This document shows positions 27,620-43,782 of a DNA stretch of 64,000 nt, one piece after another. The DNA is from Pristionchus mayeri (taxonomy: Eukaryota > Nematoda > Chromadorea > Rhabditida > Neodiplogasteridae). The stretch spans positions 23,215,292 to 23,279,291 of the forward strand of contig BTRK01000003.1 of NCBI GenBank assembly GCA_036245805.1, given 5' to 3'. A model generated the notes under the pieces. The model was not told the DNA's origin. It saw only the letters and a list, made by a program, of their open reading frames with translations, and searched no databases. Within the stretch, counting starts at the first letter, position 1, and the number at the start of each line of letters is the position of its first letter. The position numbers and the translations under genes were made by a program.

Positions 27620-30329
27620 ATGTCTCTTCGCAGAGGAATGCCCTCTTCCTCGACTGCTTCTTCTTCGAGTGCTCAATGGCTGGTCGAGAGGGCAGAGTTC
27701 CGAGTGACGGACGCTAAAATCGGACAATGCATCGATAGCGCTGATTCCGAGATAAGGAAACTCGCCGAGAAGGTTGGTCGTCGATTCCATGTACCATTAG
27801 TTATTTCACCCTACTCTACCATAATTGTTGTTCTTTCTCGATAACTAGAATGAGTAATTGCAGTTGCGCATGCTTGAGTCAGTAGATGCGGAGATGATGG
27901 AGGGAGTGATGGAGAGGGAGGAGGAAGAGGGATGCGCCCGTCTCATTCCATGGGATAGGACAAGGAGACGGAAATTGGTGAAGATGGAGGACCATCTCCT
28001 CAATGCTCTTCCCTCCACCAGCAAGGAGGCCGCTGCACTCAATCGTCAGTCTATCCACTCTTAATCGAGTGCATGCACAAGTGAAATACGGGCTGCTTCC
28101 CACCACCGTATTTCAAATACAGTTGGTTGCAGCACCTTCATTCTGTCAATATGCGCTGCAATATCTCCACCGAACGTCAATCATGGCTTCCTTCCATATT
28201 CGAAAGAAGTGAGTCTTATTTGTTTTTATAACCCGTTATTTTTTCCAAAACTTGGCTGATCACATTACAAAATCTTAAAAAAAATCGTTTGGTTGTCTGG
28301 AACGGTTGTTTTGAGGGGATCCTTTTACCATTCCCTTTCAAATAAACGTGTGTATTAGAGTGATGCAAGAAACCCTACGGTTTGAGTTTAAAAAATAAGA
28401 AAATTTGATTGTTGATTGCAGTAAGCGGAAATCGATCTGGTTGAACGCGAAAGAATTGGAAGAGGAGAAATGTAGGAATGGAGTGAAGAAGAAGGAAGAG
28501 AGGGAGAGGAGAGAGAAGAGGAAGATGGAGAGAGCAGAGAAGGAAGAAGAGGAAGAGGAGAAGAGTGATGAGTATGAAGTAACTGATGATGAGGACGACG
28601 ATATACCTACGGTCAGTCGAAGCCATTCGTCTACCCATCCATCACAATCTTCCTTTTTTGGGCTATTGGCTTTCTATGAAATATAGTGTGCGTTTAAATT
28701 AGTAAGACTCTTCTACTCAGTCTCTTTTGGGATATATGTTCCGTTATGGTTTGGATAAGTTGATTCGAAAGCAATGAATTCAAAAATGTTCAAATTTAAT
28801 AATGTTTTATTGCTGACTGCAATACACGGAATGTGTAGATTAGGGTGGCTGAAATGGATCACGGTTAACCGTCTTGTTTACTCTCTCATACGGGTCGTCC
28901 GTGAGGGGAGGGAGAGAGAGGTGAGAGAGTCTCTCTCTCCGCAGTAAATAGAGAGGGTAGGACTGCCAGAGGGGACGGTTAACCGTCTCATCCGTCTCTG
29001 ATCTGCCGAGGCCCTCTAAAAAGCGACCCGTTGATCCATTTCAGCCACCCTAGTGTAGATGAGTGGTTAAAAGAGAGCGATTAATGGAGACAATGACTGA
29101 GTGGAGGATTGCAGTCGAATCACTCGAGGAGATCGAATGGTGCACCTAAGGAGAAGAAGAAGAAGAGAGAGGAGAGGAAGACATCCAGGAAGGAGAGCAT
29201 CAAGGTGAGATTACATTGATGTGTACGAGGAGTGGGAGGAGAGTCTCTCTTGTGGTAGTGGGATGAGGGGGAGTGCGCACTGCAGGGTCGTCGTAACTCT
29301 GACTGTCCCCCTCCTGTATCTCGTCTCTCTTCGGTGACCTCTCGTCCCTCCCACGATGGGGACATGGACTATCTCATTCCCCCCTTCAACAGTACCCTCT
29401 GGCTGGAACAGTTCGGCGGCGATCGGACATCTGTTAGTCCTTTTACCAATTCGTTACTTCCAATTGTGGAACAGTCGTTCGTCGAGTGAAAGCGAGATCA
29501 ATTGGATATAGTTCTTAATGGGGACATCTCTATTTATGACGACTTTGGAATGATTGAATGTTATCATGGCAGAGCTTCACGTACGACAAAATCGCCGTCC
29601 CAGAGTGTAGACGAATGGAGATCGAGGAGGTGGATGTGGAGGATACCGAGGTGGGATGAGTCACCATTGGGGTGAACTGTATGGGTAGACAGCTAAACAT
29701 GACTCTGTTTATTCTATTTCCACTCTGTCTTACTTTCTTCTAAACTTTTTGATGTAGTCTAATACGCATTTCTATGGTTTCTCTTACTATTTGGGAAATG
29801 GATTCGCTCATTCTTTCTCTTTCGTAGAAAGAGGAGAAGAAGGAGGAGAGTAGATGATTGCAGGAATTGGAAGAGTACTCGTCGGAGAGGATGATGATGA
29901 CGATTGCGATGCAACATCATCAACTTGAGGATGACGAGAGGAGGAGATTCTCAGTGAGTAGACATATTCAGAGGGGGAATGGATTGGATGTGTGAGAGTG
30001 AATGAGAAGGGAGAAGGATGGATGTTTAGGTGAATCCACGCGGAGTGCGAGGTCCCCGAATACAGAGAGGAGTGAGTAGAGACCAGAGAGAGGAGAGTCA
30101 AGAGAGTGGGAGTAGATCGACACCCTCTAATCGAGGAGGATCAGAGGAAGGAGAAGGAAGTCTCTCAGTGCCTACTCCCCCCCCCCCTCCCCCTGTTGCT
30201 CCCTCTAGAAGGGCCACTATCTCCCATCCTCCCGCCTCTCAATTTGACTTCGATTCAATTCGACCCGTGAGTGACTACGAGAGACTCTCTACCGAACCTC
30301 CTTACGAGAAGAGACACTTCTCCCGATGA
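27620..30329 (+). CDS. Coiled-coil protein with possible PEHE (MSL1/KANSL1-like) region
   Basis: The spliced exons read MSLRRGMPSSSTASSSSAQW, then VTDAKIGQCIDSADSEIRKL, LRMLESVDAEMMEGVMEREE, CARLIPWDRTRRRKLVKMED, KRKSIWLNAKELEEEK, and a long Lys/Glu/Arg coil (about 28480-28590). After an intron containing a hAT-like MITE come a basic Ser-rich linker (KEKKKKREERKTSRKES) and SSFTYDKIAVPECRRMEIEE VDVED..SSERMMMTIAMQHHQLEDDER. The order (aromatic-YD-x-I-x-VPE, acidic spacer, S-DE/SER, then a His/Glu helix) resembles the PEHE domain that binds the MOF acetyltransferase. However, the central Trp-Arg of that domain is not seen. The C-terminus is Pro/Arg-rich. Stop at 30327. Gene call good, domain call tentative. 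Confidence 0.6.
28833..29060. mobile_element. hAT-like MITE with 8-bp target duplication
   Basis: The element (28841-29052, 212 bp) begins TAGGGTGGCTGAAATGGATC and ends with its exact reverse complement. It is flanked on both sides by GTGTAGAT (28833-28840 and 29053-29060). An 8-bp duplication and a YAGGG.. end are typical of hAT elements. Internally it has second-order inverted repeats (GGTTAACCGTC..GACGGTTAACC). It lies in an intron of the PEHE-like gene and carries no coding sequence. Confidence 0.88.
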
Positions 30330-31122
30330 CCCCCTCCCGTCCCTCCCGTCCCTCTTAGTCATCCATTGTATCTCTTCATTCTTTCATCATGACTCATTCC
30401 ACCCCTCATCTCATCAGCATTATTTTGTATTACTCAGTTGTTCGTTTTCACTTCTCAGTCTATCTATCATTCTGTACATACTCCCATCCATCTCATCTCC
30501 AAGTGTCACTTCTTCCATTGGATATTCTCCTTTACTTTCCTACTATCCCCTCTCTCCGCTGTTTCTCTCCAAGTTCAAATGAGTTCCCTCTTGCTTTTCA
30601 TGCCTTTCCGTGTAGATGCATCGCACTCAGAATGAGTCCCGTCCTGGTCACTCACTGATTCCTCTCTCTTTCCATCGGAGATCTCTTTCTCCCCTTCCTT
30701 ATTCTGTGTATTCTTTCTCCCATTCAACATTTCCTATCAGTGTTTTGTTTGTTATGTTTACGTGACTTGGTTTCACTTCTCCTTATCTCTCATCTGATCC
30801 TTCTCAACTTCGGTTTCAGTATATCACTAGACATGAGTAGCGTACCTCTCAAATAGTTGTATTTGTAGTGAGTCTTCCATCTCCCATTCACCATCAATTC
30901 GTCCCTCAATCTCTATGGTGCTTTCTTTATCACTTTATAGTTTTATAAACATAGTTTCCTCTCATGTTAGTGTTTCAAACCACTCGATGAGAATGTTTTA
31001 CACGCCCTCGCCTATTATTGTCAATGATAAAGAATACTAGAAGATTTTCCTCAGAAACCGACGTCGATTTGTTGTGATCGATAACCATATCTAAATATGT
31101 GTTAGTGATGTGAAAAGTGGGA
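30330..31122. other. Intergenic region upstream of YME1L
   Basis: This is 793 bp of T- and C-rich sequence. Open frames on the plus strand here (30271-30658) are compositional and encode no recognisable domain. No element or RNA gene is seen. Confidence 0.5.
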
Positions 31123-35172
<4,050 letters not shown>

Positions 35173-35967
35173 GCATCAATCCATATTGATTACCGTATAA
35201 TGTTGAATACTGTAGCCACTTTCCCAGCCATGTGAGATCACAATCGTCCACTCTGTGTTAGTGTAGTTCCCATATCGAGTAAAATTTCCTCGAGTTACGC
35301 GAAATATTTTCAGTTATTGTATTCCAATTGTTTGTTGTATGATAGGTAGATGCCCTTCGATTAGTTAAGTTTTCTTTCTCGAACCTATTCTTCTCCACTG
35401 AATTGTACACTGTTTCCCTCCTTCTTCGCTCATCTTCCTTCTCCCTTCACACCCTCTCTCCACTTATTATTTCTCTGCAGTACTCTTAATCGGGTACACC
35501 TCTTTACTTTTCGGAATGTGTAGACCGGAGGAGTATTATAATCCCTCTATTCGGATTCATCTACATTAGCTCGGTTTATTCCCGCTGCTTCCTTCTCGAA
35601 TTTTCATTGTGCATGTATTTCAAAAGATAAAATAGTATGTCTTCCTCTGTTGAATTCAATTGATTCTTTGAATGGACTACAAGAAGCTTAATTGTTCTCT
35701 TAAAATGAGCTAATTGACGTGTAGCCCAGGTCAGTCTTCACCCCGATTTAGGGATGATCTCAGGAGGAGTGTAGTGGATTGGACCCGTCGATGGGTTCCT
35801 TCCCCATCGTCCGATCTAGGTAGAAACGAGGGAACCATTCTCATCCCGACCCCCAGCAAATCCATTCATGGATTCCTGATCAACACATATGCAACAGTAT
35901 ACAACACGATCTTTATCGCGATTGACTACTGTCTACAGTGGGAACGAAATAGAGTTCTTCTGTGAGA
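35173..35967. other. Convergent intergenic region YME1L / SH2 pseudokinase
   Basis: This is about 800 bp between two convergent 3' ends. The first half is T-rich 3' flank. The part from 35713 to 35960 is more GC-balanced but shows no frame with family resemblance. Nothing is called. Confidence 0.5.
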
Positions 35968-38602
35968 TCACTCCATGAGAAGGGCGAAGCTCTCGTAGAT
36001 TCGATCGAAGATTCCCGAAGAGGCACGCTGCTCCATCTGAAGTGTCGTATAGAGGAGTACTCTGGGGGGAGGGGGATACCTCCATCTCTTCCAGGATCTC
36101 GTCGATTGAGGGTCTCTCGTCTCCTTGCTTCGCCCAACACTTCTCGCAGATCTGAGAGACCATCTCGGTCACTCCTCTCTCCCCTCCCCTCCCCCTCCCT
36201 CCCCCTCCACTCACCCTCCACAACTTATTGGGGAATTTGTCCGAGATGCACTTGAGTCGAAGATCGGCGTACGCCACTTTCTTAGCCACCTGCGAAGGGA
36301 ATGAATGAGTGGGAGGAGAGAAGAGGGAGGGAATACCTCGGTATCCGTGAACTCGTCGTATGGGGTGGCCCCGTTGTGGAAGATCTGAGACAAACTCTTT
36401 CTCCCTCCTCTCCATCCATTCCACCTACCTCCCATAGAACCACTCCGAATGCCCAAATCTCCGATTTCTTGCTGTAGTGGTTCCGCATAATCACCTCAGG
36501 GGCGAGATGGCGCATTGCGACCTATGCAGTCAAAGGTATACTGTAGTATCGAGAAGGAAATCACTCACCATTCCCAATATTTCGATGAGTTTCACTCCGA
36601 AGATGGAGTTGGCGAATTCGGCAATTTTCACTTGATTCTGAAGTACGATTTCTCCCCTAGTCCTCTAAATTCCCCTACCTTCCCATCCACATAGATGTTG
36701 TCGATGTGGATATTACGATGGAGGATCTGCAAGAGTCCTTCTCCTTCTCCCTTCCCTCCACTCAAACCATTCGGTGTTCCAGATACTTCAGTCCCTTCGC
36801 TAATCCATGTGCGTACATCTCTCGTTTTCCCACGTCTGCAGAGTTGTCATTACATCTCCCGGTCTACCGTATACCTCAAGAGAAGGTACCGTATACCTGG
36901 TCCGACGGGCTTGCGAACGATGTATCCGAGTGTTCCTTGCGAGCAGTACTCCGTGAGAATGTAAGCCTCAATTCACAACAATCATAGAGAAATTAATGAG
37001 AGAATCATACGGGAGCCTGGCTCATGGCAATTCCGTAGTACTTGATGATATTGGGATGATCGCACGATCGAGCGAGACGAGTGACCTACCAATCGATATT
37101 CTATCAAGGAGTACTGTACACTAGACTACCTGATACAGATTTTCCAGACGACCTTGCTCGAATGCGAAAGTTGAGTAGTCCTGTAGATGGGTTACTGTAG
37201 GTAGACGAAGTCCTTGGTCTTTCTCACCATCACAGCGACCTGAACATTCGAGAAGAATCCCGTCCGGATGCTGGCGATGGCGATGCCCCTCGATCCCACC
37301 ACGACCTTATTCGTGCTGAAGAGTACTGTAGGAAGGAAGAGGGAAGAGACTCACAAGGCAATCTGAGCGTGGTTGATGAAGATCGAGTCCTTCATGATGG
37401 GAGTGAGCAGTCTCGTCCCATTTTCATCCAATGGAATGTGGTTACGGTAGTGGTACTGTACCAGACCTGCGAGAAGGAATACGGTAGGGAGAAGGAAGGA
37501 GAAGGAATACGGTAGGGAGAAGGAAGGAGAAGGAATACGGTATGGAGAAGGAAGGAGATGCTACCTGCAGGAGTGTCGAATGAGTAGCCATTGATGTAGC
37601 AGAAGTTGCGAGCGGATGAGAAGATGATGGGGATGTTGAGAGGCTTATTCTTCCCCATCACACAGATCACGTACTCTTCCTACAAAGATCAAAGATCAGA
37701 GGGAGAGAAGGGAGATCACCTCATCGTCGTCATTATCCTTCTCGTCGAGTGGAAGTTGACGAACGAGGAATTCGCCCGGGTTTCGCACCTTCTCCCATAC
37801 CTCAAGAGATTCTTCCCTCCCTCCCCCTCCTCTCCCTCTCCCTCTCTCTCTCTCCACTCTCACCTCGTGTTCCATGAGGAAGAAGTGGAAGAAGTTCTCC
37901 GATTTGAGAGGGAGAACGGCACCCGTCTGAGAAGAGAGAGAGAGAGATTGAGGGGGGGGGAGGGAAGGGGAGGGGATGCACCTCGATCGCAGCCACCTTC
38001 TGAAGGACGAGAGTAGAGGGGCGTTCCTGTAGATGGCCATTCTCTCTCTCTCTCTCCCCTCTCCCTTCCTCACCTCTTCTGCGGTATCGGGGAATAACTC
38101 GAGAAGTTTGTCCAATTTTGCCTTTCCCTCTTCCTGAAATGATCTTCTCTCCTCCCCTCACCCCCTTCCCTCCTTACCCCCCTTCGGTTTTTGGCTTGAA
38201 CAAAGCACGGACGACTTCTTCGGGGGGAATCGACTTCGGCTGAGATGGTAGATGATCTTCCCTTTCTCTTCTCTTCGAACTCACATCACTCTTCGTTCCT
38301 GGTGCATTCATTCCACTCTTCGATTCTGATTTCTTCTCAGGTCTCTTTCTCCTCCTTCGTCTTGCTCATTGTCCCTCGGTTCTTCTTCTTCGTTTCTTCG
38401 ATTCCTGAATGGATGCTCCTCTCCTCTCCTCTCTCCTCCTCCTTTCTCTTCTCACCTTGGGAGCACTCTTCGTGCTCATCATCGTCTCCGTCTCCTTCGA
38501 ATCCGCCCTTTTGCTTTTCTTCTTCGCTTCCTCAACACATTCACCATTACTTCTACGCAGAGTGATTCTCACCTTGGCAGGAGACGAAGAACCACCCGCC
38601 AT
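35968..38602 (-). CDS. SH2 domain plus tyrosine-kinase-like domain, predicted pseudokinase
   Basis: The protein starts MAGGSSSPAKVRITLRRSNG (an in-frame ATG at 38653 is possible), with a basic, Glu/Lys-rich leader. An SH2 domain follows at about 37400-37920: ENFFHFFLMEHEVWEKVRNP, GEFLVRQLP (the FLVR phosphotyrosine-binding strand), EEYVICVMGKNKPLNI, FCYINGYSFDTPAGLVQYHY. The kinase-like domain then lacks the key residues. The glycine loop is GSRGIAIA. The VAIK lysine strand reads VQVAVM (37255, ATG at the Lys codon). The catalytic loop reads ILHRNIHIDNIYVD instead of HRDLAARN (about 36700). DFG reads KIAEFANSIFG (about 36610). Structural motifs survive (APEVIMRNHYSKKSEIWAFG, CWAKQGDERPSIDEIL). 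The layout is that of the Fer/Fps-like SH2 kinases. Catalysis is predicted lost; scaffolding or regulation is inferred. Stop at 35968. Confidence 0.82.
37471..37554. repeat. 28-bp tandem repeat, three copies
   Basis: Three consecutive copies of a 28-bp unit beginning GAGAAGGAATACGGTAGGGA start at 37471, 37499 and 37527, with one change in the last (GGTATGG). The repeat sits in an intron of the SH2 pseudokinase gene, and each copy contains the TACGGTA motif. Confidence 0.85.
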
Positions 38603-41376
38603 TGGGAACAGAGTCGAGAACGAACGAGAGAGAGGGGACGGAGTATTTACCACGTCTCTATTTTAATATGACTAGATGCAAATCGATCCCATTTAATATG
38701 ACTGCACGCAAATCGATTGAACTTTTGATCGTCTCCCCTTTGATTCCTCTGACATATCAGGCCTCTCACCAGAGATTCAGGACAAAACGCCCAAATCTTG
38801 GTACAATCAATTTTGAGGTTTTGGTAGCTCTGGGGGTATTCTATCGTCCAGAATCCGAATCCGGGTCGATCGGCTGCCTACCTCGATCCGCGGCTGCTGC
38901 AGCTGGCTGCAAATGTTTGAGAGTCTCGATTTGAGGCCTCTGGAAAAGGTTTCAAATCACTCCGATTTTGCTCAAAATTGACCAGTAGGCATAGCTTATG
39001 ATACTTTCTGATTTCCCCGATCGATTTTTTGGTAGATCAAAACATGACCTCTGGGCAGTTTTTGCTCCATAACTTTAACAGTTCGGAGCACAAACAAACC
39101 AAACTTTTGCATCTTATAGAGCTTTCAATTCTGCATCTACTGGAATTTTTGTGGATTTTACCATGGGGTCTATCATGTTTCCCATACGAAAAACAACGAA
39201 AAATTTCGGGGTGTGGCAGTCCGCTCATACTGAAAAATCGCATAAGTGTTTACGATTCGAACTCAATGGTTGAGGATTCGATCCCCCATCGTGGAAAACA
39301 TGTTTTGCATGCATATTTACTTTCATTTTCATCATTTGCGACGATTTTTATAATTTGGTTCGTGCATCTCTTTCTACCGTATATAGGAAGGAACCTTCAG
39401 ACACGCGTACTGGTCAATTTTGAGCAAAATCGGAGTGATTTGAAACCTTTTCCAGAGGCCTCAAATCGAGACTCTCAAATCTTTGCAGCAGCTGCAGCAG
39501 CCGCGGATCGAGATAGGCAGCCGATCGACCCAGATTCGGATTCTGGACGATAGATTACCCCCAGAACTGCTAATATCCCAAATCGATTTTTTAGATTGTA
39601 CCAAGAATGTCCCGATTCTCTCGTGAGAGGCCTGATATGCTGGTACCCGTATCTAACAGCAGTACGTCCTCCGATTTCCAGTTACTACCGAAATGACGTT
39701 CCTACAGTATGCTCCCCTTGCTCCAGTTTCTTTAGGATACCCAAAAATACTATGAATGAAATGCCACTTGTTCGATGATTATTTCTAGAACCCCAGATAT
39801 CAACGAACAACGAAATTGATGGAAGCAAAATACTGATAGGATCTTGCATGGCTTAACAATCTCATCGAAAAAGATCCCATCCTTTCTGTAATTTGAGGAA
39901 GAGAGATGAATTCCCCCTTTCATACTATTGCAAGAAACAGACGTGTGGACGTCATGGAACAGATTAGAAGCTTTTAGATTGAATGAAATATAATTCCGTT
40001 TTCCTCTCAATATCCCGATGTTCTCGGTTACTAAAACAGGAGGAGGAGGAAGGGAGAGACGGATGATCGACTGGATATTCAAGGAACACGAAGAGGAGGA
40101 AGATTATGGGATTGGTGAATGAGAGATAGAAGGGGAGGAGGAACTCTTAGAATTTCTTATTTGTCTTTGCAGGATCGTCAAGATCGCATCTCTTCTGAAG
40201 CAAATCATGACATCGAGCAGTCATGGAGTGCATCCATGATGAGAAGGAGTACTCTTGATCACGAGGATGATCTGGAGGACTGGGCATGCTCCTCCATCAC
40301 TACTCTTCCACTCAACTTCATTGCGCCTTCCTCTCCCCCATCACTGTTTCAATATGCCCTGAAGGAACATCACTTCACTCCTCTCCTCATCCTCCCTCGA
40401 TGATCTGCCCCCCCCCCCTGTTTTCTCCCTTCAACAACTTTTGTGTTCTCATCTTCATTAAAAACAAACATATCAACACGAATATAATCACACACAAATT
40501 ATCTCAATTGGATTGAGTGAAGGGGGAGGGAGTGACAACCACAAACCTTCCTTTGCTCTTCTACTATCTCGCTTCAGCTGAACCTTTAAGAGATAAAAAA
40601 TATTGCTAATTGACAAATTTAAGATTAAACAATAATTAAAATTGTTGCTTAAAATTTTCGAAAGATAGTCTGGTCGAGAATACTGAGAGGCTTGAAATCT
40701 TCCGGTAATTTTTTTAAAAGTCTACAGAAGCGAACGATATGTTCAAGCTTTTCTCTAAGTTTGGTGATGACCAAAGAGAGAAGGGAGAGATTGTGTTCAT
40801 TATAGATATGGGGTAGGAAGAGGGAGAGCATGTGCCTCCCTCTTATCCTCCCTCCTCTTCCTCATCGATTGCAGTCCTCTTCGAGGGAGGAAGAGGAAAG
40901 GACTCGCTCTCCTCCCTTCTCCTCTCTCTTCCTCGTCCTCCTTCTCCCTCCTCCTTCGAGTACTCATAATCGGGCACTCCTCTCATTTCCTCATTCCCTC
41001 GTCCCTCCATCACGTCAATTATCTCTCTGCGTTTAGTCTCACTCAAAGTATATTCAATATTCCTTTAAATATTTTTTTCGAAGTTTTAGAATAAATATTA
41101 GATATTAGATAGAAAGAAATCAGTGAAGAGAGAAATGTTATTGGCTCAATTGAGAATTCGTACAATGTATCTCTGATGGGGGAAAGGCTCCTCTCTCTTT
41201 TCCAATTTTCTTCTCCTTCCTATCGGCAAACTGTCGTCGTCCGTTTTCATCTCTGATTCGATCACTTTCAACCATCGTTCTTCCCCTTGTCTCGATGATC
41301 TTTGAACTCTCTTACAGTCCCCTCTCCCTCCTCCTCCTCCCACCTCTCCTCTCCTCCACTCACAATTCCCCTTTGG
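38603..41376. other. Intergenic region with a foldback element
   Basis: This is 2.8 kb between divergent genes. It contains the foldback element at 38754-39638, an AT-rich stretch at 40560-40800 and CT-rich low-complexity sequence at 40830-41030. One open stretch at about 40172-40403 (DRQDRISSEANHDIEQSW.. to a stop) has a plausible acceptor (TTTGCAG) and looks mildly protein-like. No start or second exon is convincing, so it is only noted. Confidence 0.45.
38754..39638. mobile_element. Foldback element with about 230-bp inverted arms
   Basis: The left arm (38754-38985, starting ATATCAGGCCTCTCACCAGA) is the reverse complement of the right arm (about 39405-39638, ending GAGAGGCCTGATAT), with high but imperfect identity. 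The arms include GGCCTCAAATCGAGACTCTC and the GCAGCTGCAGCAG cluster. The 420-bp centre contains GGTTGAGGATTCGATCCCCC, a box B-like stretch. No transposase is present. The same family recurs at 46217-47492. Confidence 0.85.
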
Positions 41377-43704
41377 ATGGGCGCACGATGCGCCAAAAGA
41401 AGAAGACACCAAGTAATTATATTAATTGCCATTCCTTTGACATTTGAGAGCAGTCTTTGATCGAGGAAAACCATTGCAGGAAGGTGACAAACCATGTCTC
41501 GCTCACTTCTCAGTCATCAGATCGATAGGCAGAGGAGCGTTTGGAAGGTATCTATCTCCTCTCATTCAACCAAGAGGGCTTCCATCCATCTAGTTCCATT
41601 GAACGGATCCTGAATTGTAAACCCACCATCTAATATTAAAGTGAGACAGTGAGGGGGAAGGAGGAGGGGATGACTAATGGAAGGAATTGAGGTGTGCATC
41701 GTCCAACATCGATCATCTCACAAATTGTATGCGATGAAGTACATGAGCAAGGAGAGATGCATCAGACAGAATATGGCAGAGAATGTACTCAAGGTGAGAG
41801 AGAGAGGAGAACTCTTCATGTCTCCTTCGAGAGGGCAAGAAATATCTCTATTTCATACTTCATTCTGGTATCTTTTGGGCGTTCGCCCTCACATGTGATA
41901 GATAGTTTAGTTCCCACATGAGGTCGGCTAGAATAAACGGAGTGAGGGAATGGCTTACGTTCAAAAGAAAGAGGAAGGGGGGAGTGCTTTCTCATGAATG
42001 GGAAATGTGAAAATGAGCCCGTTGAGGGGGAATCTCCATCTCCTAGATTCTCTTTGTCTCTTCTAGGAATTGTCGATCGTCACGACTCTCGATCATCCAT
42101 TCATAGTCAATCTCCATAGTGCATTCCAGGTAGGAAATACACGAAAGGAACGAAGAATCGACTGAGGAGAGGGGAGGGGAGGGGATGGGAGGGGGGGGGG
42201 GGGTAGTGATGGTGACTGGTTGAGGATGCTGGCTACATGTACATCGTCTCCGATCTTCTTCTGGGAGGAGATCTACGATTCCATCTCAATCAACACGGAA
42301 TATTCAGAGAGGATCGGTGAGATGCGATATCCCTCCTTCTCCCTTTCAAAACACTTCAAATCCCCTCAGATATATTTGCTCATTACTCTTACATTAGTTT
42401 GTTTGCTCGTAACGTCTAAATAATGAGCACACATCAACAGATTCGATGCAACTGCAATCGACTGAGTAACCAAGTGATTGCAGATCTAAACTGTACTTCT
42501 GTGAGATAGCTCTTGCCGTGGATTACCTCCACTCCCGATGCATCCTCCATCGGTACTCCTCATCTTTCTCCCCTCTCCCAACTCCTCCATTCAGAGACAT
42601 CAAACCAGACAACATCATCCTCGACGAGAAGGGACACGCGCATCTCACTGACTTCAATCTGGCGACGAGACTCGAACCTGGCGAACTCGCAACCTCCTTC
42701 TCTGGTCTGTCACTCACTTCGTCCTTCCAAGATTCCTCGGTTGATTGTAGGGACTCGAGTGTACATGGCTCCTGAGTTGTTCTCGACGTGTGAGGGAATG
42801 ACCCCTGGATACGACCATCGAATAGACTGGTAGGGAGAGGGAGAAAGGATCAGTTGGATGGTGTGAATGGATGGATGATGAATGATGTGGCTGCAGGTAC
42901 TCGTTGGGGGCGACACTGCACGAGATGTTGAGAGGGAGACCGCCCCATCAACTGCCTTCCACTCTCTCTTCCCAGCAGGTACCAGAGTCCCTCCATCTCT
43001 CATCCAATCATCCAATTACATTGGCAACACTCGGGTTTAGCAACGACCATGGATTAGTGAAGAAATAGTGGAATAAACCCAGATAGGTTCCATCTCCCCT
43101 GCGGTATCAGTCAGGGTAAACATTCCATTCGTCAAACAATGAGCTCGTAATCGAAGGAATTAGAGGGGGGAGGGGGGGGGGGGTGATCTTACTCATCGAA
43201 CAGTTACTCAGCACTACTCAACTCGTTCAGTATTGTTCGAAACTGATTGTTCTCGATTCGACTCACAACTAGGCAGTTTTGATTGTCGATCGAGTGCTCG
43301 AGGGCAAAACTGAACACGAAACTGAAACAGAAAGAAGAGTCGCCCTCAACTCCCAAATGAAATTAAATGGTGTATGATATTTGTAGGTGTTGCTGATTCA
43401 AAGTGAGTCTCCATTGGAACTTCCCTCTGAATGGTCCTCTGATCTGATCTCCTTCCTCACTCTTCTCCTCTCTTTCTCTCCTCATTCTCGACTTTCTTCT
43501 CTCCAAGGAATCAAGAATCAACCCTACTGTTCTCGCATCGACTTCGCGTGGATTCAATCACGGTCAGCAAATAAGAATGATGATAATCCCTTCTGAGACG
43601 AAGAATGAGTACGATGGATTACATTCGAGACTAAGAATATCATTTTTTTTATTTATCGTACACCACGCAGGTGCTTCATCAGGTACAGAAATGTGCGAGA
43701 ATGA
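41377..43704 (+). CDS. STK32: STK32/YANK-family serine/threonine kinase
   Basis: The start [12 protein letters not shown] has Gly2 and a basic patch, which suggests N-myristoylation and membrane binding. The kinase domain follows: [14 protein letters not shown] (glycine loop), [20 protein letters not shown] (catalytic Lys) with [63 protein letters not shown] (catalytic loop intact), [10 protein letters not shown] (DFN instead of DFG, as in YANK kinases), [31 protein letters not shown], and [20 protein letters not shown]. At the exon 2/3 junction (41548 to about 41692) canonical splice sites leave the frame one base out. The C-terminus after DFAW is short (about 11 residues to a stop at 43702) compared with vertebrate STK32, so later exons may be missing near the assembly gap. 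Confidence 0.85.
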
Positions 43705-43762
43705 GAGGGGAGAGCGAGATAAGAGAAGAGAAGAAAGAAACGTATGGGGGAGAGGTGTGTGT

Positions 43763-43782
43763 GGGGGGGGGGGGGGGGGGGG
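43763..43782 (+). repeat. G homopolymer, 20 bases
   Basis: An uninterrupted G run follows GTGTGT just downstream of the STK32 3' end. Shorter G runs lie at 42191-42203 and near 43172-43181. Confidence 0.9.

Noticed and set aside
40172..40403. Possible exon or small gene
   Set aside because: The frame is open after a TTTGCAG, but the upstream exon has stops in the matching frame and no homology is visible.
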